A DNA stretch of 64,000 nt from Paenibacillus tuaregi. Lineage in GTDB: Bacteria > Bacillota > Bacilli > Paenibacillales > Paenibacillaceae. Under the pieces are notes generated by a model, which worked only from the letters and a program-made list of their open reading frames with translations, searched no databases and had not been told where the DNA came from. A program made the translations under genes and the position numbers. Where the stretch lies: positions 3,670,393-3,734,392 of the forward strand of contig NZ_LT575476.1 in the NCBI RefSeq assembly GCF_900086655.1, read 5' to 3'. Position 1 is the first letter of the stretch, and each line of letters starts with the position of its first letter. Shown piece by piece: positions 26,794-36,886 of this stretch.

Positions 26794-28163
26794 TCGGATC
26801 GCTCTCCCAGAAGCTCTTCAATCAACAATTCGGGCGTGGCCATTAACAAATCATCAGGTACGTTCTGACCATTAGTCAGGTAACTAAACTCCATCGGATA
26901 TTCCCGAACCAGATTGAACATCGATCCGCAGCTCTCCGTTTCATCAAGTTTGGTGAAAATCACTTTATCCAGACCATACCGGCTGAAGTTCTCGGTGATT
27001 TTCATCATGTCCTGACTCTTCGAGGTAAGGCTCAGCACCAAATAAGTTTCACTTTGTTCATCCGTGGAGAGAAGGCTGTGGAGTTCTGCAACGAACAGTT
27101 CATTTAAGTAGTTGCGGCCTGCTGTGTCCATAATAACCAGATCACAGTGCTGGAAACGTTGAACGGCTCTGTGCACATCCCCAGGAGACTGAACCACCTC
27201 GATCGGAACATTGAGAATGGAAGCGTAGGTACGAAGCTGCTCAATGGCAGAAATCCGGTAAGTATCCGCCGTAATGAAGCCAACCTTTTTGGATTTACGG
27301 AAAATTTGATCCGCCGCCAGCTTGGCAATGGTCGTTGTCTTTCCTACACCAGTCGGACCTGCTATATACACAATTTTTGTGGAATCTGAGATACCTTCAC
27401 TGACCCGTCCATTCAGGAAAGCTCTAACCTGTTCACGGATGAGCGCAAATGCGTCTTGGTCTTCCATCGGCCGATCCTCAGTCCAGTTCAAAAACGCGTT
27501 GGAAATCCATTCCTCCGCGAGTTCGGATGACACCCCTTGCTCCAGCAAACGGTGCTGAACTTTGAGCAGTGGCTCAGGCAGTTCGGGTTCACCGCTGCCC
27601 TGTGCTGTGAGCTTGGTCATCATGGCTTTCATCTGCCGGATTTCCTCCAAGAGCTTGTCCTCTTTGGCTGGTGATGACTGAAGATGAGATCCATCCCGTG
27701 CGGCAATCTGGACCATCGGTTTGGACTCCTCATGCCGCTCTGCCATCAAGGCTTCAGCCGCAATCTCCGAAGTCCCGCTTCTGAACTCCTCCGGCACCGC
27801 TTCCATCTGCGACGGAGCCTTTACACTTAAAGGCTGCGTGGACGGAACAGCAGGCGGCTGCTTTCTTCTGTCTTCAGTGAGAATCTGTGCCGACTTGCGG
27901 TAAGCGGCCGGAACAGAAGCTCTTGCAACGGGAGCGGCGGTAGGGTAAGCCGCTTGGCGCGGTTTGCTTTCAGCCGGCTGCTGTGCGGAATCCGTCGTCT
28001 CCGTAGCCGCGATGACTTCAATTTTTTTCTTCTGAAACAGACCCAGGAAGCCGCCCACCTTCATCTCCTTGGTGCTTAGAATCACCGCATCCTTCCCAAG
28101 CTCGGTTCTAATCTTCTGCATCGCGTCGGGCATAGTCTCAACGATATATCTCTTTACTCTCAT
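26790..28163 (-). CDS. flhF: SRP-type GTPase FlhF
   Basis: Third SRP GTPase, sets the site of flagellar assembly. N-terminal basic domain (MRVKRYIVETMPDAMQKIRT), a variable Ala/Pro/Gln-rich B-like region (about 60-185), and the NG domain with [29 protein letters not shown] and FTKLDETESCGS. 457 residues, longer than the ~366 of B. subtilis because of the middle region. 4-bp overlaps at both ends (flhA upstream, flhG downstream). Confidence 0.95.
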   Translation of the reverse strand: MRVKRYIVETMPDAMQKIRTELGKDAVILSTKEMKVGGFLGLFQKKKIEVIAATETTDSAQQPAESKPRQAAYPTAAPVARASVPAAYRKSAQILTEDRRKQPPAVPSTQPLSVKAPSQMEAVPEEFRSGTSEIAAEALMAERHEESKPMVQIAARDGSHLQSSPAKEDKLLEEIRQMKAMMTKLTAQGSGEPELPEPLLKVQHRLLEQGVSSELAEEWISNAFLNWTEDRPMEDQDAFALIREQVRAFLNGRVSEGISDSTKIVYIAGPTGVGKTTTIAKLAADQIFRKSKKVGFITADTYRISAIEQLRTYASILNVPIEVVQSPGDVHRAVQRFQHCDLVIMDTAGRNYLNELFVAELHSLLSTDEQSETYLVLSLTSKSQDMMKITENFSRYGLDKVIFTKLDETESCGSMFNLVREYPMEFSYLTNGQNVPDDLLMATPELLIEELLGERSE

Positions 28164-30193
28164 AGGTTCACCACTCCGACACTTTGGATTTCAACATTCG
28201 GCTCCAGCTCACTGTAGGACAGAACCGGAATATCCTGCATCGTCCGCTCTATCACCTGACGCAGGTACATGCGGATGGTTGGAGAGGTCAGCACAATCGG
28301 CTGCTGTCCCGACTGGATAAGACGGTTGATTTGCTCTGTAAGCTTCTGGTATACGGTCTGTGTGGATACCGGATCAAGCGCGAGATAACTTCCCTGATCA
28401 GACTGCTGTACACTTTCGGCAATCTTCTTCTCAAGCGTTGGACCTACGGTAATTACCCTCATTGTCTCCCCCTGCTGGGTAAACTGCTGGGTGATCTGTC
28501 TGGACAGTGCCTGCCTTACATACTCGGTGAGCACATCCGGGTCCTTGGTGTAAGTGCCGTAGTCCCCAAGCGTTTCAAAAATTGTGACCATATCGCGGAT
28601 CGATATTTTCTCCCGAAGCAGCTTGGCCAGCACTTTCTGAACATCACCCACTGAAAGAACAGATGGAATCAGATCATCCACGAGAATAGGATAGTTTTCT
28701 TTGAGATTGTCGATCAGCGTCTTCGTCTCTTGGCGTCCAAGCAGCTCGTGCGCATGCCGCTTGATCATCTCGGTCAGATGTGTGGCCACAACGGATGGAG
28801 GGTCCACCACAGTGTAACCGGACAATTCAGCACGTTCCTTCGTTGGTTCATCGATCCAAAGTGCCGGAAGTCCAAACGCCGGTTCCTGTGTCTCAATGCC
28901 CGTAATGGAATCGTCGTCATAACCCGGGCTCATCGCCAGGTAGTGATTAAGCAGCAGTTCACCACCGCCTACGGTATTGCCTTTGATCTTGATCACATAC
29001 TCATTAGGCCTAAGCTGGATATTATCCCGGATGCGGATAACCGGAACGACAAGCCCCATCTCCAGAGCGCACTGCCGGCGGATCATAATAATCCGGTCAA
29101 GCAGATCACCGCCCTGCTGGGCATCTGCCAGAGGGATCAATCCATAACCAAATTCGAACTCGATCGGATCGACCTGAAGAAGATTGATCACGCTTTCCGG
29201 ACTGCGTACTTCCTCGATCTGCTGTTCCTCCTCCTGCTGCTCCTGTGCCACCTGTTTTTGAGTCATATTCTTCTGCATACGCCAAGCCGCATAAGCCAGG
29301 AGTCCTGCCAGAGGTACAGTAGAAAGAACTCCGATCGGTGTAAAGAGACCTAATGCGGTGATTGTACCTGAAACGATGTAAATCAATTTTGGATAAATAA
29401 AGAGCTGTCCCGTAATGTCGTCAGCCAAATTGCCTTCCGAAGAAGCACGTGTCACGATAAGGCCCGCTGAAGTTGAAATCAGGAGCGCTGGAATTTGGCT
29501 CACGAGACCATCCCCGATGGTCAGCAGCGAATATGTGGATAGAGCATCCATAAACGGCTTCCCGTGCATGGCGACACCAATAATGAACCCCCCGATCAGG
29601 TTAATGACCAGGATGATGATGCCCGCGATGGCATCCCCTTTTACAAATTTACTGGCTCCATCCATAGCTCCATAGAAGTCCGCTTCGCGTTCAATTTTGC
29701 GGCGTCTCTCCCGGGCCTGCTGTTCATTGATCAATCCTGCATTGAGATCCGCATCGATACTCATCTGCTTCCCTGGCATCGCATCGAGTGTGAATCTTGC
29801 GCCTACTTCGGCAACCCGCTCAGACCCTTTCGTAATGACAATGAACTGGACGACAACCAGAATAAGAAAGACGATAAATCCAACAACCGGCTGCCCCTGG
29901 GATACCCAGCTTCCGAACGTTGCCACGACGTGCCCTGCTTCGCCTTGTCCCAGAATCAGCTTGGTCGTCGACACGTTGAGCGCCAGACGAAACAAGGTGG
30001 TGATCAGCAGCATCGATGGGAATATGGAGAACTGCAGAGCTTCCTTTGTATTCATAGCAACCAAGAGAATCATCATAGCTAGTGAAATATTGATCACGAG
30101 CAGCACATCGAGCAGCCATGTTGGGATCGGGAGGATCATCATCAGCACGATGCCGATAATTCCGAGCAGTATCGAAATATCTTTAATTTTCAT
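28160..30193 (-). CDS. flhA: Flagellar export apparatus protein FlhA
   Basis: Central membrane component of the flagellar type III export gate. 677 residues: eight transmembrane helices in about the first 320 residues, with the conserved FHIPEP-like loop VARFTLDAMPGKQMSIDADL, then a large cytoplasmic domain that docks chaperone-substrate complexes. Follows flhB by 23 bp. Confidence 0.97.
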   Translation of the reverse strand: MKIKDISILLGIIGIVLMMILPIPTWLLDVLLVINISLAMMILLVAMNTKEALQFSIFPSMLLITTLFRLALNVSTTKLILGQGEAGHVVATFGSWVSQGQPVVGFIVFLILVVVQFIVITKGSERVAEVGARFTLDAMPGKQMSIDADLNAGLINEQQARERRRKIEREADFYGAMDGASKFVKGDAIAGIIILVINLIGGFIIGVAMHGKPFMDALSTYSLLTIGDGLVSQIPALLISTSAGLIVTRASSEGNLADDITGQLFIYPKLIYIVSGTITALGLFTPIGVLSTVPLAGLLAYAAWRMQKNMTQKQVAQEQQEEEQQIEEVRSPESVINLLQVDPIEFEFGYGLIPLADAQQGGDLLDRIIMIRRQCALEMGLVVPVIRIRDNIQLRPNEYVIKIKGNTVGGGELLLNHYLAMSPGYDDDSITGIETQEPAFGLPALWIDEPTKERAELSGYTVVDPPSVVATHLTEMIKRHAHELLGRQETKTLIDNLKENYPILVDDLIPSVLSVGDVQKVLAKLLREKISIRDMVTIFETLGDYGTYTKDPDVLTEYVRQALSRQITQQFTQQGETMRVITVGPTLEKKIAESVQQSDQGSYLALDPVSTQTVYQKLTEQINRLIQSGQQPIVLTSPTIRMYLRQVIERTMQDIPVLSYSELEPNVEIQSVGVVNL

Positions 30194-30216
30194 GTAGTCC
30201 CGCCTCCGATCCCCAT

Positions 30217-31305
30217 TTATTTGACTTTTCCTTTAAGCTTATATACATATGCCAGTACCTCAGCTACGGCCTGAAACAAATCCGCCGGGATGCTGTCCCC
30301 GATCTCAGATCTTTGAAACAGTGCTCGTGCGAGCGGCTTGTTTTCCATAATAGTAACCCCATTCTCCTTGGCAATCTCCCTGATTCGCAAGGCGACAAAA
30401 TCCTGCCCTTTGGCGACTACCTGTGGAGCCTCCATCTGCGTGCCGTCATATTTGAGCGCAACCGCAAAATGGGTCGGGTTCGTAATGATCACGTCCGCTT
30501 TGGGAACTTCCTGCATCATCCGCTGCATGGCCATATGGCGCTGCCGTTCACGGATTTTTCCTTTGATTAGCGGATCGCCTTCCATTTTCTTATATTCATC
30601 CTTGATGTCCTGTTTTGACATCTTAAGACTTTTCTCATGCTCATATTTCTGATACACATAGTCCAGGACAGCGAGGATAAAAAGGCCAAATGCGGTTTTA
30701 ATCCCCAGCTCAACAGTCAGCTTGACGGCAAAAGAAAACGTGTCCTCCACGGGCAGCTGCCCAAGCTTGGCGATATCCCCTCTGGCTCCCCAAATCGTCG
30801 TGTACACTAGGTAAGTGATAACAGTGAGCTTAAGAATAGATTTCAGAAACTCGACAAGCGATTTCATTGAAGCGATATTCTTGAATCCTTTTATCGGATC
30901 CAATTTACTGAACTTCATCTTAAGGCCTTCACCATTAAGCATAAAACCGATCTGGGCAAAATTCGCGACCAGTCCAACGATAATTACTACAACAAACACC
31001 GGCGCAAGCAGGAGCAAAATTTGAACCCCGTAATCCCCCAGCAGGGCCATCACATTCTCTTTTGTGACATCCATAGATAACCGGTTAATAAAAACGTCGG
31101 TATATAGAGCTAAGATCCTTGTTTTCATAAACTCGCCAAAGGCCATTAAACATAGAAAGGAAGTGAGCAGAATCAGCGCTCCCGAGATGTCCATGCTTTT
31201 GGCGACCTGCCCTTTCTTACGGGCATCCTGCCTTTTCTTCGGGGTGGCTTTCTCTGTCTTGTCGCCAGCGAACAGCTGCAGGTCAAGTGCATACCTTAAC
31301 TGCAA
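30217..31305 (-). CDS. flhB: Flagellar export switch protein FlhB
   Basis: Membrane protein whose self-cleavage switches export from rod/hook to filament proteins. LFAGDKTEKATPKKRQDARK at the N-terminus, four transmembrane helices, and the autocleavage motif NPTH at about 276-279 in IITNPTHFAVALKYD. Start TTG 31305 follows GGAGGGAG and reproduces the B. subtilis N-terminus; it gives 362 residues. The longer frame to 31350 would overlap fliR. A separate copy of the C-terminal domain is encoded at 62995-63303. Confidence 0.95.
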   Translation of the reverse strand: MQLRYALDLQLFAGDKTEKATPKKRQDARKKGQVAKSMDISGALILLTSFLCLMAFGEFMKTRILALYTDVFINRLSMDVTKENVMALLGDYGVQILLLLAPVFVVVIIVGLVANFAQIGFMLNGEGLKMKFSKLDPIKGFKNIASMKSLVEFLKSILKLTVITYLVYTTIWGARGDIAKLGQLPVEDTFSFAVKLTVELGIKTAFGLFILAVLDYVYQKYEHEKSLKMSKQDIKDEYKKMEGDPLIKGKIRERQRHMAMQRMMQEVPKADVIITNPTHFAVALKYDGTQMEAPQVVAKGQDFVALRIREIAKENGVTIMENKPLARALFQRSEIGDSIPADLFQAVAEVLAYVYKLKGKVK

Positions 31306-31324
31306 GTGACTCCCTCCCCCTTGT

Positions 31325-32128
31325 TTAACCTGGTCTTTGACCGATGGCACCCATCAGATTCTCCAGTGATTTAAATAGTACTTGAAACAAATATTCAAAT
31401 GCGTAGATCAAACTTGGCATCAGGAATACCATGAGCAGAAGCCCTACAATAATTTTGAGCGGCACCCCGATAACAAACACGTTAAACTGCGGCGCCGTTC
31501 TCGCCAGAAATCCAAGTGCCACATCGGTTAAGAATAAAGCTACTACTAAAGGAGCGGACATCTGAAAAGCAAGAACAAAAGATTCACTAAAAGTTCTGCT
31601 TAAAAATTCAGATATATTCCCGTTATAGATTTTGTTAAAAAATTGGTTGTCCAGTGGAATCCAACTGTAACTTCGCATAATTGCCTGGAGCAGATAGTGA
31701 TGCCCGTTAATACTTAAGAATAATAGAGTTGCGATCATATATTTAAGATTACTGATGATTGGCGAGGAAGCCCCTGTCATAGGGTCAATGACACTCGCTA
31801 TGCTGTACCCGATCTGAATATCAATAAAGGCTCCGGCCATTTGGATCACCGTGAACATCAGAAACGCCGTATAGCCCATCAGTAAACCTATCATTATTTC
31901 CCGGACAATTAAAAGGATATAGCTTAAGTCTGTCGGCACAGTCTGTGTAATTCCGCTTACGAGATACACTAATAATGCAATCATTGCAGAGAGCCCAATC
32001 TTGAAGGTTCCCGGCACCGACCGGGAGGCAAATATCGGCGCTACCACAAAAAACGATGCGATTCGACAAAAGATAAGCATAAAAACAGAAAAACCCTGCA
32101 GCAGCATATCCGTGTTCATACCGGTCAA
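31325..32128 (-). CDS. fliR: Flagellar export apparatus protein FliR
   Basis: Membrane core of the export gate with FliP and FliQ. 267 residues with about six hydrophobic helices; RIASFFVVAPIFASRSVPGT and ALGFLARTAPQFNVFVIGVP are family hallmarks. Start is uncertain: TTG 32128 overlaps the fliQ stop by 4 bp, ATG 32119 is three codons in; neither has a strong SD. Confidence 0.94.
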   Translation of the reverse strand: MTGMNTDMLLQGFSVFMLIFCRIASFFVVAPIFASRSVPGTFKIGLSAMIALLVYLVSGITQTVPTDLSYILLIVREIMIGLLMGYTAFLMFTVIQMAGAFIDIQIGYSIASVIDPMTGASSPIISNLKYMIATLLFLSINGHHYLLQAIMRSYSWIPLDNQFFNKIYNGNISEFLSRTFSESFVLAFQMSAPLVVALFLTDVALGFLARTAPQFNVFVIGVPLKIIVGLLLMVFLMPSLIYAFEYLFQVLFKSLENLMGAIGQRPG

Positions 32129-32394
32129 CCAATATAACTGGACAGATTACTTAGAATTCCAGAAGTGAAATCTACCAGGGTTGTTAGAATCCAGGGCCCA
32201 AACAACAAGAGTGCCAGCAGGACCGCTACGATCTTAGGAACAAACGCAAGCGTTTGTTCTTGAATTTGGGTCGTAGCTTGGAAAATACTGATGATCAGAC
32301 CGACAACCAATCCTAAAATCAGCATCGGTGCGCTAACCTTAAGGACTGTGTATACGGCTTGTCCGGCCAGCCCGATAATAAACTCCGAACTCAT
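32125..32394 (-). CDS. fliQ: Flagellar export apparatus protein FliQ
   Basis: Small two-helix component of the export gate, 89 residues exactly as usual. ATG 32394 (MSSEFIIGLAGQAVYTVLKV) lies behind AAGGAGG; IISIFQATTQIQEQTLAFVP is conserved. Overlaps fliR by 4 bp. Confidence 0.95.
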   Translation of the reverse strand: MSSEFIIGLAGQAVYTVLKVSAPMLILGLVVGLIISIFQATTQIQEQTLAFVPKIVAVLLALLLFGPWILTTLVDFTSGILSNLSSYIG

Positions 32395-32452
32395 AACCGT
32401 CCTCCTTGTTCTCTTAGTATGCGTTAATCTGCCAATTCGACTGATAGAGTTC

Positions 32453-33211
32453 TCATGTTCCAAAGCTCATTAATAGAGATTTGACGACCAAATACCATCC
32501 GTCCACGAGTACAAACAGCAGAATCTTAAACGGCAGTGAGATCATTACCGGAGGGAGCATCATCATACCCATTGCCATAAGTGTACTGGCAACTACCATA
32601 TCTATGATTAAGAATGGTATAAAAATCATAAACCCCATCTGAAAAGCTGTTTTCAGTTCACTGATCGCATAAGCCGGAACAAGAACTGTGATAGGAATGT
32701 CTTCATAGGATTTCGGTTTTTCCGTTTTGGTGTAACTCATGAACAGCTGAAGATCCTTATTCCTTGTGTGGGAGTACATGAATTTCTTCATAGGCACCGC
32801 CGCTTTCTCGAGAGCCACCGTCTGTGAAATCTCACCCTTCAGATAAGGTTGAAGGGCCACATCATTGATTTGCGACAATGTTGGGCTCATTACAAACAAA
32901 GTCAGGAATAAGGCCAGTCCGATAAGCACCTGGTTTGGAGGCATCTGCTGCGTCCCCAGCGAGCTTCTTACAAATCCGAGCACAATCACAATCCGGGTGA
33001 AGCTTGTCATCAATACCAGTATGGCCGGAGCCACACTGAGTATCGTAATGATCAACAGGATGGATAGGGAGCTCGTGCTTGGCTTCGTGCCGTCGGAATC
33101 CCCAATCTGTACATTAATATTAGGAATTGGATCAGCCGCCGACGCTACCGTGGCGAAAAAAACACTTAGAACCATCATAAGCAAAGCTATAATAATGACC
33201 TTTTTCTTCAT
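32453..33211 (-). CDS. fliP: Flagellar export apparatus protein FliP
   Basis: Pore-forming core of the export gate. A cleavable signal sequence (MKKKVIIIALLMMVLSVFFA...ASAA) is followed by FliP helices and the conserved VLMTSFTRIVIVLGFVRSSL, QMPPNQVLIGLALFLTLFVM and AFQMGFMIFIPFLIIDMVVA. 252 residues. Follows fliO by 8 bp. Confidence 0.96.
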   Translation of the reverse strand: MKKKVIIIALLMMVLSVFFATVASAADPIPNINVQIGDSDGTKPSTSSLSILLIITILSVAPAILVLMTSFTRIVIVLGFVRSSLGTQQMPPNQVLIGLALFLTLFVMSPTLSQINDVALQPYLKGEISQTVALEKAAVPMKKFMYSHTRNKDLQLFMSYTKTEKPKSYEDIPITVLVPAYAISELKTAFQMGFMIFIPFLIIDMVVASTLMAMGMMMLPPVMISLPFKILLFVLVDGWYLVVKSLLMSFGT

Positions 33212-33219
33212 GTAACCCT

Positions 33220-33738
33220 CTACCGATCTTTAGTTTGGTCGTCCTGCAGCAGATCTTCCATTTGCTGCTTCCGGTTGGGCAGTTTGCGAAGCTTGGATTC
33301 GAATACCTCGTGAAAAGGCGTCTCCTCCAAATCTTCCCCTTCAAGTGGAGGCTCTTTACGGAACCGCGATACTAAGCCGGAAAGGGCGGATGAGAGGCTG
33401 CCGAACTCCTGCGTCTCTTCTTCGAAGGAGCTTAAGAGAACAGCAACCTCATCGGGATCGGAAATTTTATCCAGCAATGAAATATCCTCACCAACACCCA
33501 CAAGATAAACAGTACTTCCGATCTCGATAACCTGAAGAGATTTGTTCGGGCCAAGACCTACAGCACCAATCGTACGGATTGAGCGGGTCTTGGAAAAGAA
33601 GCGGTTGCGTCTTCCCAAAAAACGAATCAATAATACAATCAGAACGATAATAATGGCGAGCACAACAATGACCGTGATTAAGCTCGAGTAGAAATTGCCG
33701 CTGTCAAAACCCGTCTGATTCGGAGTAGCCAGGTTCAT
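33220..33738 (-). CDS. fliO: Flagellar biosynthesis protein FliO (FliZ of B. subtilis)
   Basis: Chaperone-like membrane protein for FliP/Q/R assembly. One transmembrane segment (about 20-45), then the conserved FliO segment IRTIGAVGLGPNKSLQVIEI with YLVGVGEDISLLDKI, then an acidic tail. 172 residues. Placed between cheY and fliP as usual in Bacilli. Confidence 0.9.
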   Translation of the reverse strand: MNLATPNQTGFDSGNFYSSLITVIVVLAIIIVLIVLLIRFLGRRNRFFSKTRSIRTIGAVGLGPNKSLQVIEIGSTVYLVGVGEDISLLDKISDPDEVAVLLSSFEEETQEFGSLSSALSGLVSRFRKEPPLEGEDLEETPFHEVFESKLRKLPNRKQQMEDLLQDDQTKDR

Positions 33739-33747
33739 AGGCCGTTC

Positions 33748-34113
33748 CTACACGCCCAGTGTTTTGTTGATTGCTTCCACCACACGGTCGGATTGGAAAG
33801 GCTTAACGATAAAGTCTTTGGCGCCGGCCTGAATGGCGTCAATAACCATAGCCTGCTGTCCCATCGCGGAGCACATAATCACTTTTGCGCCTGCATCCAT
33901 CTTTTTGATTTCCTTAAGAGCGGCAATCCCGTCCATTTCAGGCATCGTGATATCCATAGTAATCAGGTCTGGACGAAGCTCTTTGTACTTCTCAATGGCT
34001 TGAGCGCCATCTTGAGCTTCACCTACTACCTCAAAACCATTTTTAGTCAGGATGTCCCTGATCATCATACGCATAAATGCAGCATCGTCCACGATAAGAA
34101 TTCGATTTGCCAT
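33748..34113 (-). CDS. cheY: Chemotaxis response regulator CheY
   Basis: Single receiver domain, 121 residues, that signals from CheA to the flagellar switch. Phospho-acceptor D54 (LITMDITMPEMDG), acidic pair D9-D10, S82 and K104 (IVKPF) are all in place. It stands between fliY, encoding a switch-bound CheY-P phosphatase, and fliO. Confidence 0.97.
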   Translation of the reverse strand: MANRILIVDDAAFMRMMIRDILTKNGFEVVGEAQDGAQAIEKYKELRPDLITMDITMPEMDGIAALKEIKKMDAGAKVIMCSAMGQQAMVIDAIQAGAKDFIVKPFQSDRVVEAINKTLGV

Positions 34114-34138
34114 TGATTTAAATCCTCCCTAACCTTCT

Positions 34139-35389
34139 CTATTGTAATTTTTGAATGCGGTCCCACTGGCTTACGATATCTGTGACGCGTACGCCGAAAT
34201 TCTCATCAATAACGACTACTTCACCTTTAGCGATTAGTTTGTTGTTCACCAAGATGTCGACAGGTTCACCAGCCAGCTTGTCTAATTCGATAATGGATCC
34301 TTGTGAAAGTTCTAAGATATCCTTTATTTGTTTTTGGGTCCTTCCTAATTCTACGGTGACTTTAAGGGGAATGTCCATCAGTAAGTTCAAATTATTTTCG
34401 TCTACATGTCCCATGGAAGGCGCTTGCAGATTCGAGAATTGAACAGGCTGCACATTGTAATTCCGGTTCGGTACACCGCCATAATGTTGAGGCTCCGCAT
34501 AAGGACGGTCCTGCGGATACTGCGGCCCCGGGTAATAATCCTGCTGCGGCTGCATCGGCGGCTGATAAGGCGGCTGTACCGGCTGCTGCTGCATTGGCGG
34601 CTGGCCTGTAGGTGCAGGCTGCTGATATGCGGCTGGCGGCGCTTGATTCACGGGTGCGGATGGAGCCTCGGCCGCAGGTGCGCTTTCTTTCTTAGCCGGA
34701 GCTGACTCGGATGATCCACCGCCAATCAGGCTGTTAACCATATCCTTGGCGAACTGTACCGGAAGAAGCTGCATGATCGTCGAATCAATCAAATCTCCGA
34801 TGGTGAGCCGGAAAGATATTTTTATCAGCGTCTCATCGGGCGGAAGGCTGTTAACTCCATCTCCACTTTCTATGTCCAATATATCAATACCCGGCGGCGA
34901 AATATTAACAAACCGGTTGAATATCGTTGACATGGAAGTCGCTGAAGAGCCCATCATTTGATTCATCGCTTCTTGCACGGCACTCACATGAATTTCATTA
35001 AGCTCTTCATCTGCCGGATTCCCGCTGCCTCCAAGCATAAGATCGGCTATAACCTGGGCATCTCTGGTCTTGATGACCAAAGAGTTAATCCCCTCGAATC
35101 CGTCCACATAATTAACATGGACAGCCACATGCGGCTTAGGGAACTCGGCCTCAAAGCGCTCTCTGGTAATAATAGAAACTTTAGGCGTTGTAATATCCAC
35201 TTTCATGCTTAGCAGTGTGGATAATGCGGTAGCCGCACTGCCAAACGTGATGTTCCCGATCTCGCCTAATGCGTCTTGTTCAAGTGCTGACAAATAATCG
35301 TCCACCGACTTCTCATCAGAACCACCCTGCCCAGCCTGCTTCAGCAGAGCATCGATCTCTTCCTGGGACAAATAGTCTTTACTCGTCAA
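34139..35389 (-). CDS. fliY: Flagellar switch protein/CheY-P phosphatase FliY
   Basis: C-ring component combining a CheC-like phosphatase with a FliN domain. N-terminal CheY-P-binding peptide LSQEEIDALLKQ; two phosphatase helices (DALGEIGNITFGSAATALS; VSAVQEAMNQMMGSSATSMS); a ~100-residue Pro/Gln/Tyr-rich linker (about 225-325); FliN/SpoA domain (VTVELGRTQKQIKDILELSQ onward). TTG 35389 has AAGGAG nine nt upstream and overlaps the fliM stop by 11 bp; 416 residues. Upstream ATG choices lack a good SD. Confidence 0.94.
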   Translation of the reverse strand: MTSKDYLSQEEIDALLKQAGQGGSDEKSVDDYLSALEQDALGEIGNITFGSAATALSTLLSMKVDITTPKVSIITRERFEAEFPKPHVAVHVNYVDGFEGINSLVIKTRDAQVIADLMLGGSGNPADEELNEIHVSAVQEAMNQMMGSSATSMSTIFNRFVNISPPGIDILDIESGDGVNSLPPDETLIKISFRLTIGDLIDSTIMQLLPVQFAKDMVNSLIGGGSSESAPAKKESAPAAEAPSAPVNQAPPAAYQQPAPTGQPPMQQQPVQPPYQPPMQPQQDYYPGPQYPQDRPYAEPQHYGGVPNRNYNVQPVQFSNLQAPSMGHVDENNLNLLMDIPLKVTVELGRTQKQIKDILELSQGSIIELDKLAGEPVDILVNNKLIAKGEVVVIDENFGVRVTDIVSQWDRIQKLQ

Positions 35390-36377
35390 AACCTTCAACT
35401 CCTTCATTGACAATCTCATCAATTTGAACGGCGACACGGTCCTTCAGTGTGCCAGGACTGCCGATATACTTCAATCTCTCACCAACACGGATGGAAAGCC
35501 CCTCCTGCACCGGTTTGTTCAGTGTGATTACATCACCCACCGTAAGTCCCAGGAACTCACGTATGGACAGCTGAGACTCCCCTAGTTCGGCAATAATCGG
35601 TAATTCAGCTTTGCTAACCCGATGTTTCAACGCATCTACTTCTTCCGGAGCCCGGGATTTCTTCTGTGATACAAACCAATGGTGTACAGAAAGCTTCGGC
35701 ATGATAGGCTCAATAACAACATGAGGTATACAAAGATTAATCATTCCCGAGGTATCCCCGATTTTGGTGCTCAGCGAGATCAGCGCAATGGTCTCATTGG
35801 GTGACACAATTTGCATAAATTGCGGGTTGGTCTCAAGTGCTTCCATTCGCGGTGAAATATCAATGACCGTCTTCCAGGCTTCCTGCAGACTTTCAAAGGC
35901 TCTGCTGAAAATCCGTTCCATAATGATCGTTTCTATTTCTGTCAGATTGCCAATTTTGGAAGGAGCCGTTCCAATTCCTCCGAGCAGCCTATCCAGCATG
36001 GCAAATGCCACGTTGGGATGAACCTCCAGCACCATTCTGCCCTCGAGCGGCTCCGCTTCAAAAATGTTCAAAATCGTCATTTTTGGAATCGAGCGGATGA
36101 ACTCGTCGTACGGCAGCTGTTCGACCTGAACAACATTGATCTGCACAAAGGTTCTTAGCTGGGCGGAGAAATAGGTGGTAAGGTACCTTGCAAAATTCTC
36201 ATGTATTCTGGTTAAGCTGCGAATATGATCTTTGGAGAACCTGACGGCTCTTTTGAAATCATAAGCCCTGATCTTCTTCTGCGTATCTTCTTTTTTAAGT
36301 TCTTCTGCATCCATCTCGCCGGAAGAGAGTGCTGCAAGCAAGGCGTCAATCTCATTCTGGGACAGTACATCTACCAA
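35379..36377 (-). CDS. fliM: Flagellar motor switch protein FliM
   Basis: C-ring protein that binds CheY-P and sets rotation direction. 332 residues: N-terminal LSQNEIDALLAAL (CheY-P site), middle CheC-like domain (LLGGIGTAPSKIGNLTEIET), and C-terminal SpoA domain (LGLTVGDVITLNKPVQEGL). The start is TTG 36377 after AAGGGGGTGAG. Confidence 0.96.
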   Translation of the reverse strand: MVDVLSQNEIDALLAALSSGEMDAEELKKEDTQKKIRAYDFKRAVRFSKDHIRSLTRIHENFARYLTTYFSAQLRTFVQINVVQVEQLPYDEFIRSIPKMTILNIFEAEPLEGRMVLEVHPNVAFAMLDRLLGGIGTAPSKIGNLTEIETIIMERIFSRAFESLQEAWKTVIDISPRMEALETNPQFMQIVSPNETIALISLSTKIGDTSGMINLCIPHVVIEPIMPKLSVHHWFVSQKKSRAPEEVDALKHRVSKAELPIIAELGESQLSIREFLGLTVGDVITLNKPVQEGLSIRVGERLKYIGSPGTLKDRVAVQIDEIVNEGVEGFDE

Positions 36378-36415
36378 CTATCTCACCCCCTTTAAGGATC
36401 TATTCTATCGATATG

Positions 36416-36886
36416 CTAGATGGCGGTCATAATAAAATTAGTAATATCGATTTGAACTATGTTCCCTTCCGGGAGTGTCTGGTTAATCAGATTCATAAGC
36501 TTGTTAGCCAACTGGTCTTTTCCCTTGGCACCAGTCAGGTCAGCCGGCTTCGTATCCGCCAGCGTTTTGATAATTATGGATTTAGCATTAAAATCTTTAA
36601 TTTTGTCGAAGGCTACCTTAGTCTTGGAATTATTCATTTGAAATGCAAAATTCATGACTACAACATAGTTCGGGTCTGAAAGATTTGTCTTAACATCCTC
36701 CATCGTGCTAGTCACTTCAACGAGTTCATCCGCACTTAAGGTCTTCTTCTCTTCAGTCTTCGAAGCGGCATTAGTTGACGAGCTGCTGTTCTTGTTGTTG
36801 TTCATCGTCATTACCAGGTAGGCTGCCATCACGACCAGAATCAAAGCAAGCAGAATCGTGATTATCCATGGCGCCATTTTCTTCAT
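36416..36886 (-). CDS. fliL: Flagellar basal-body-associated protein FliL
   Basis: Single-pass inner membrane protein near the stator. 156 residues: transmembrane helix about 6-28, Ser/Asn-rich linker, and the periplasmic-type FliL domain ending in LMNLINQTLPEGNIVQIDIT. Start overlaps the flbD stop by 4 bp. Confidence 0.93.
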   Translation of the reverse strand: MKKMAPWIITILLALILVVMAAYLVMTMNNNKNSSSSTNAASKTEEKKTLSADELVEVTSTMEDVKTNLSDPNYVVVMNFAFQMNNSKTKVAFDKIKDFNAKSIIIKTLADTKPADLTGAKGKDQLANKLMNLINQTLPEGNIVQIDITNFIMTAI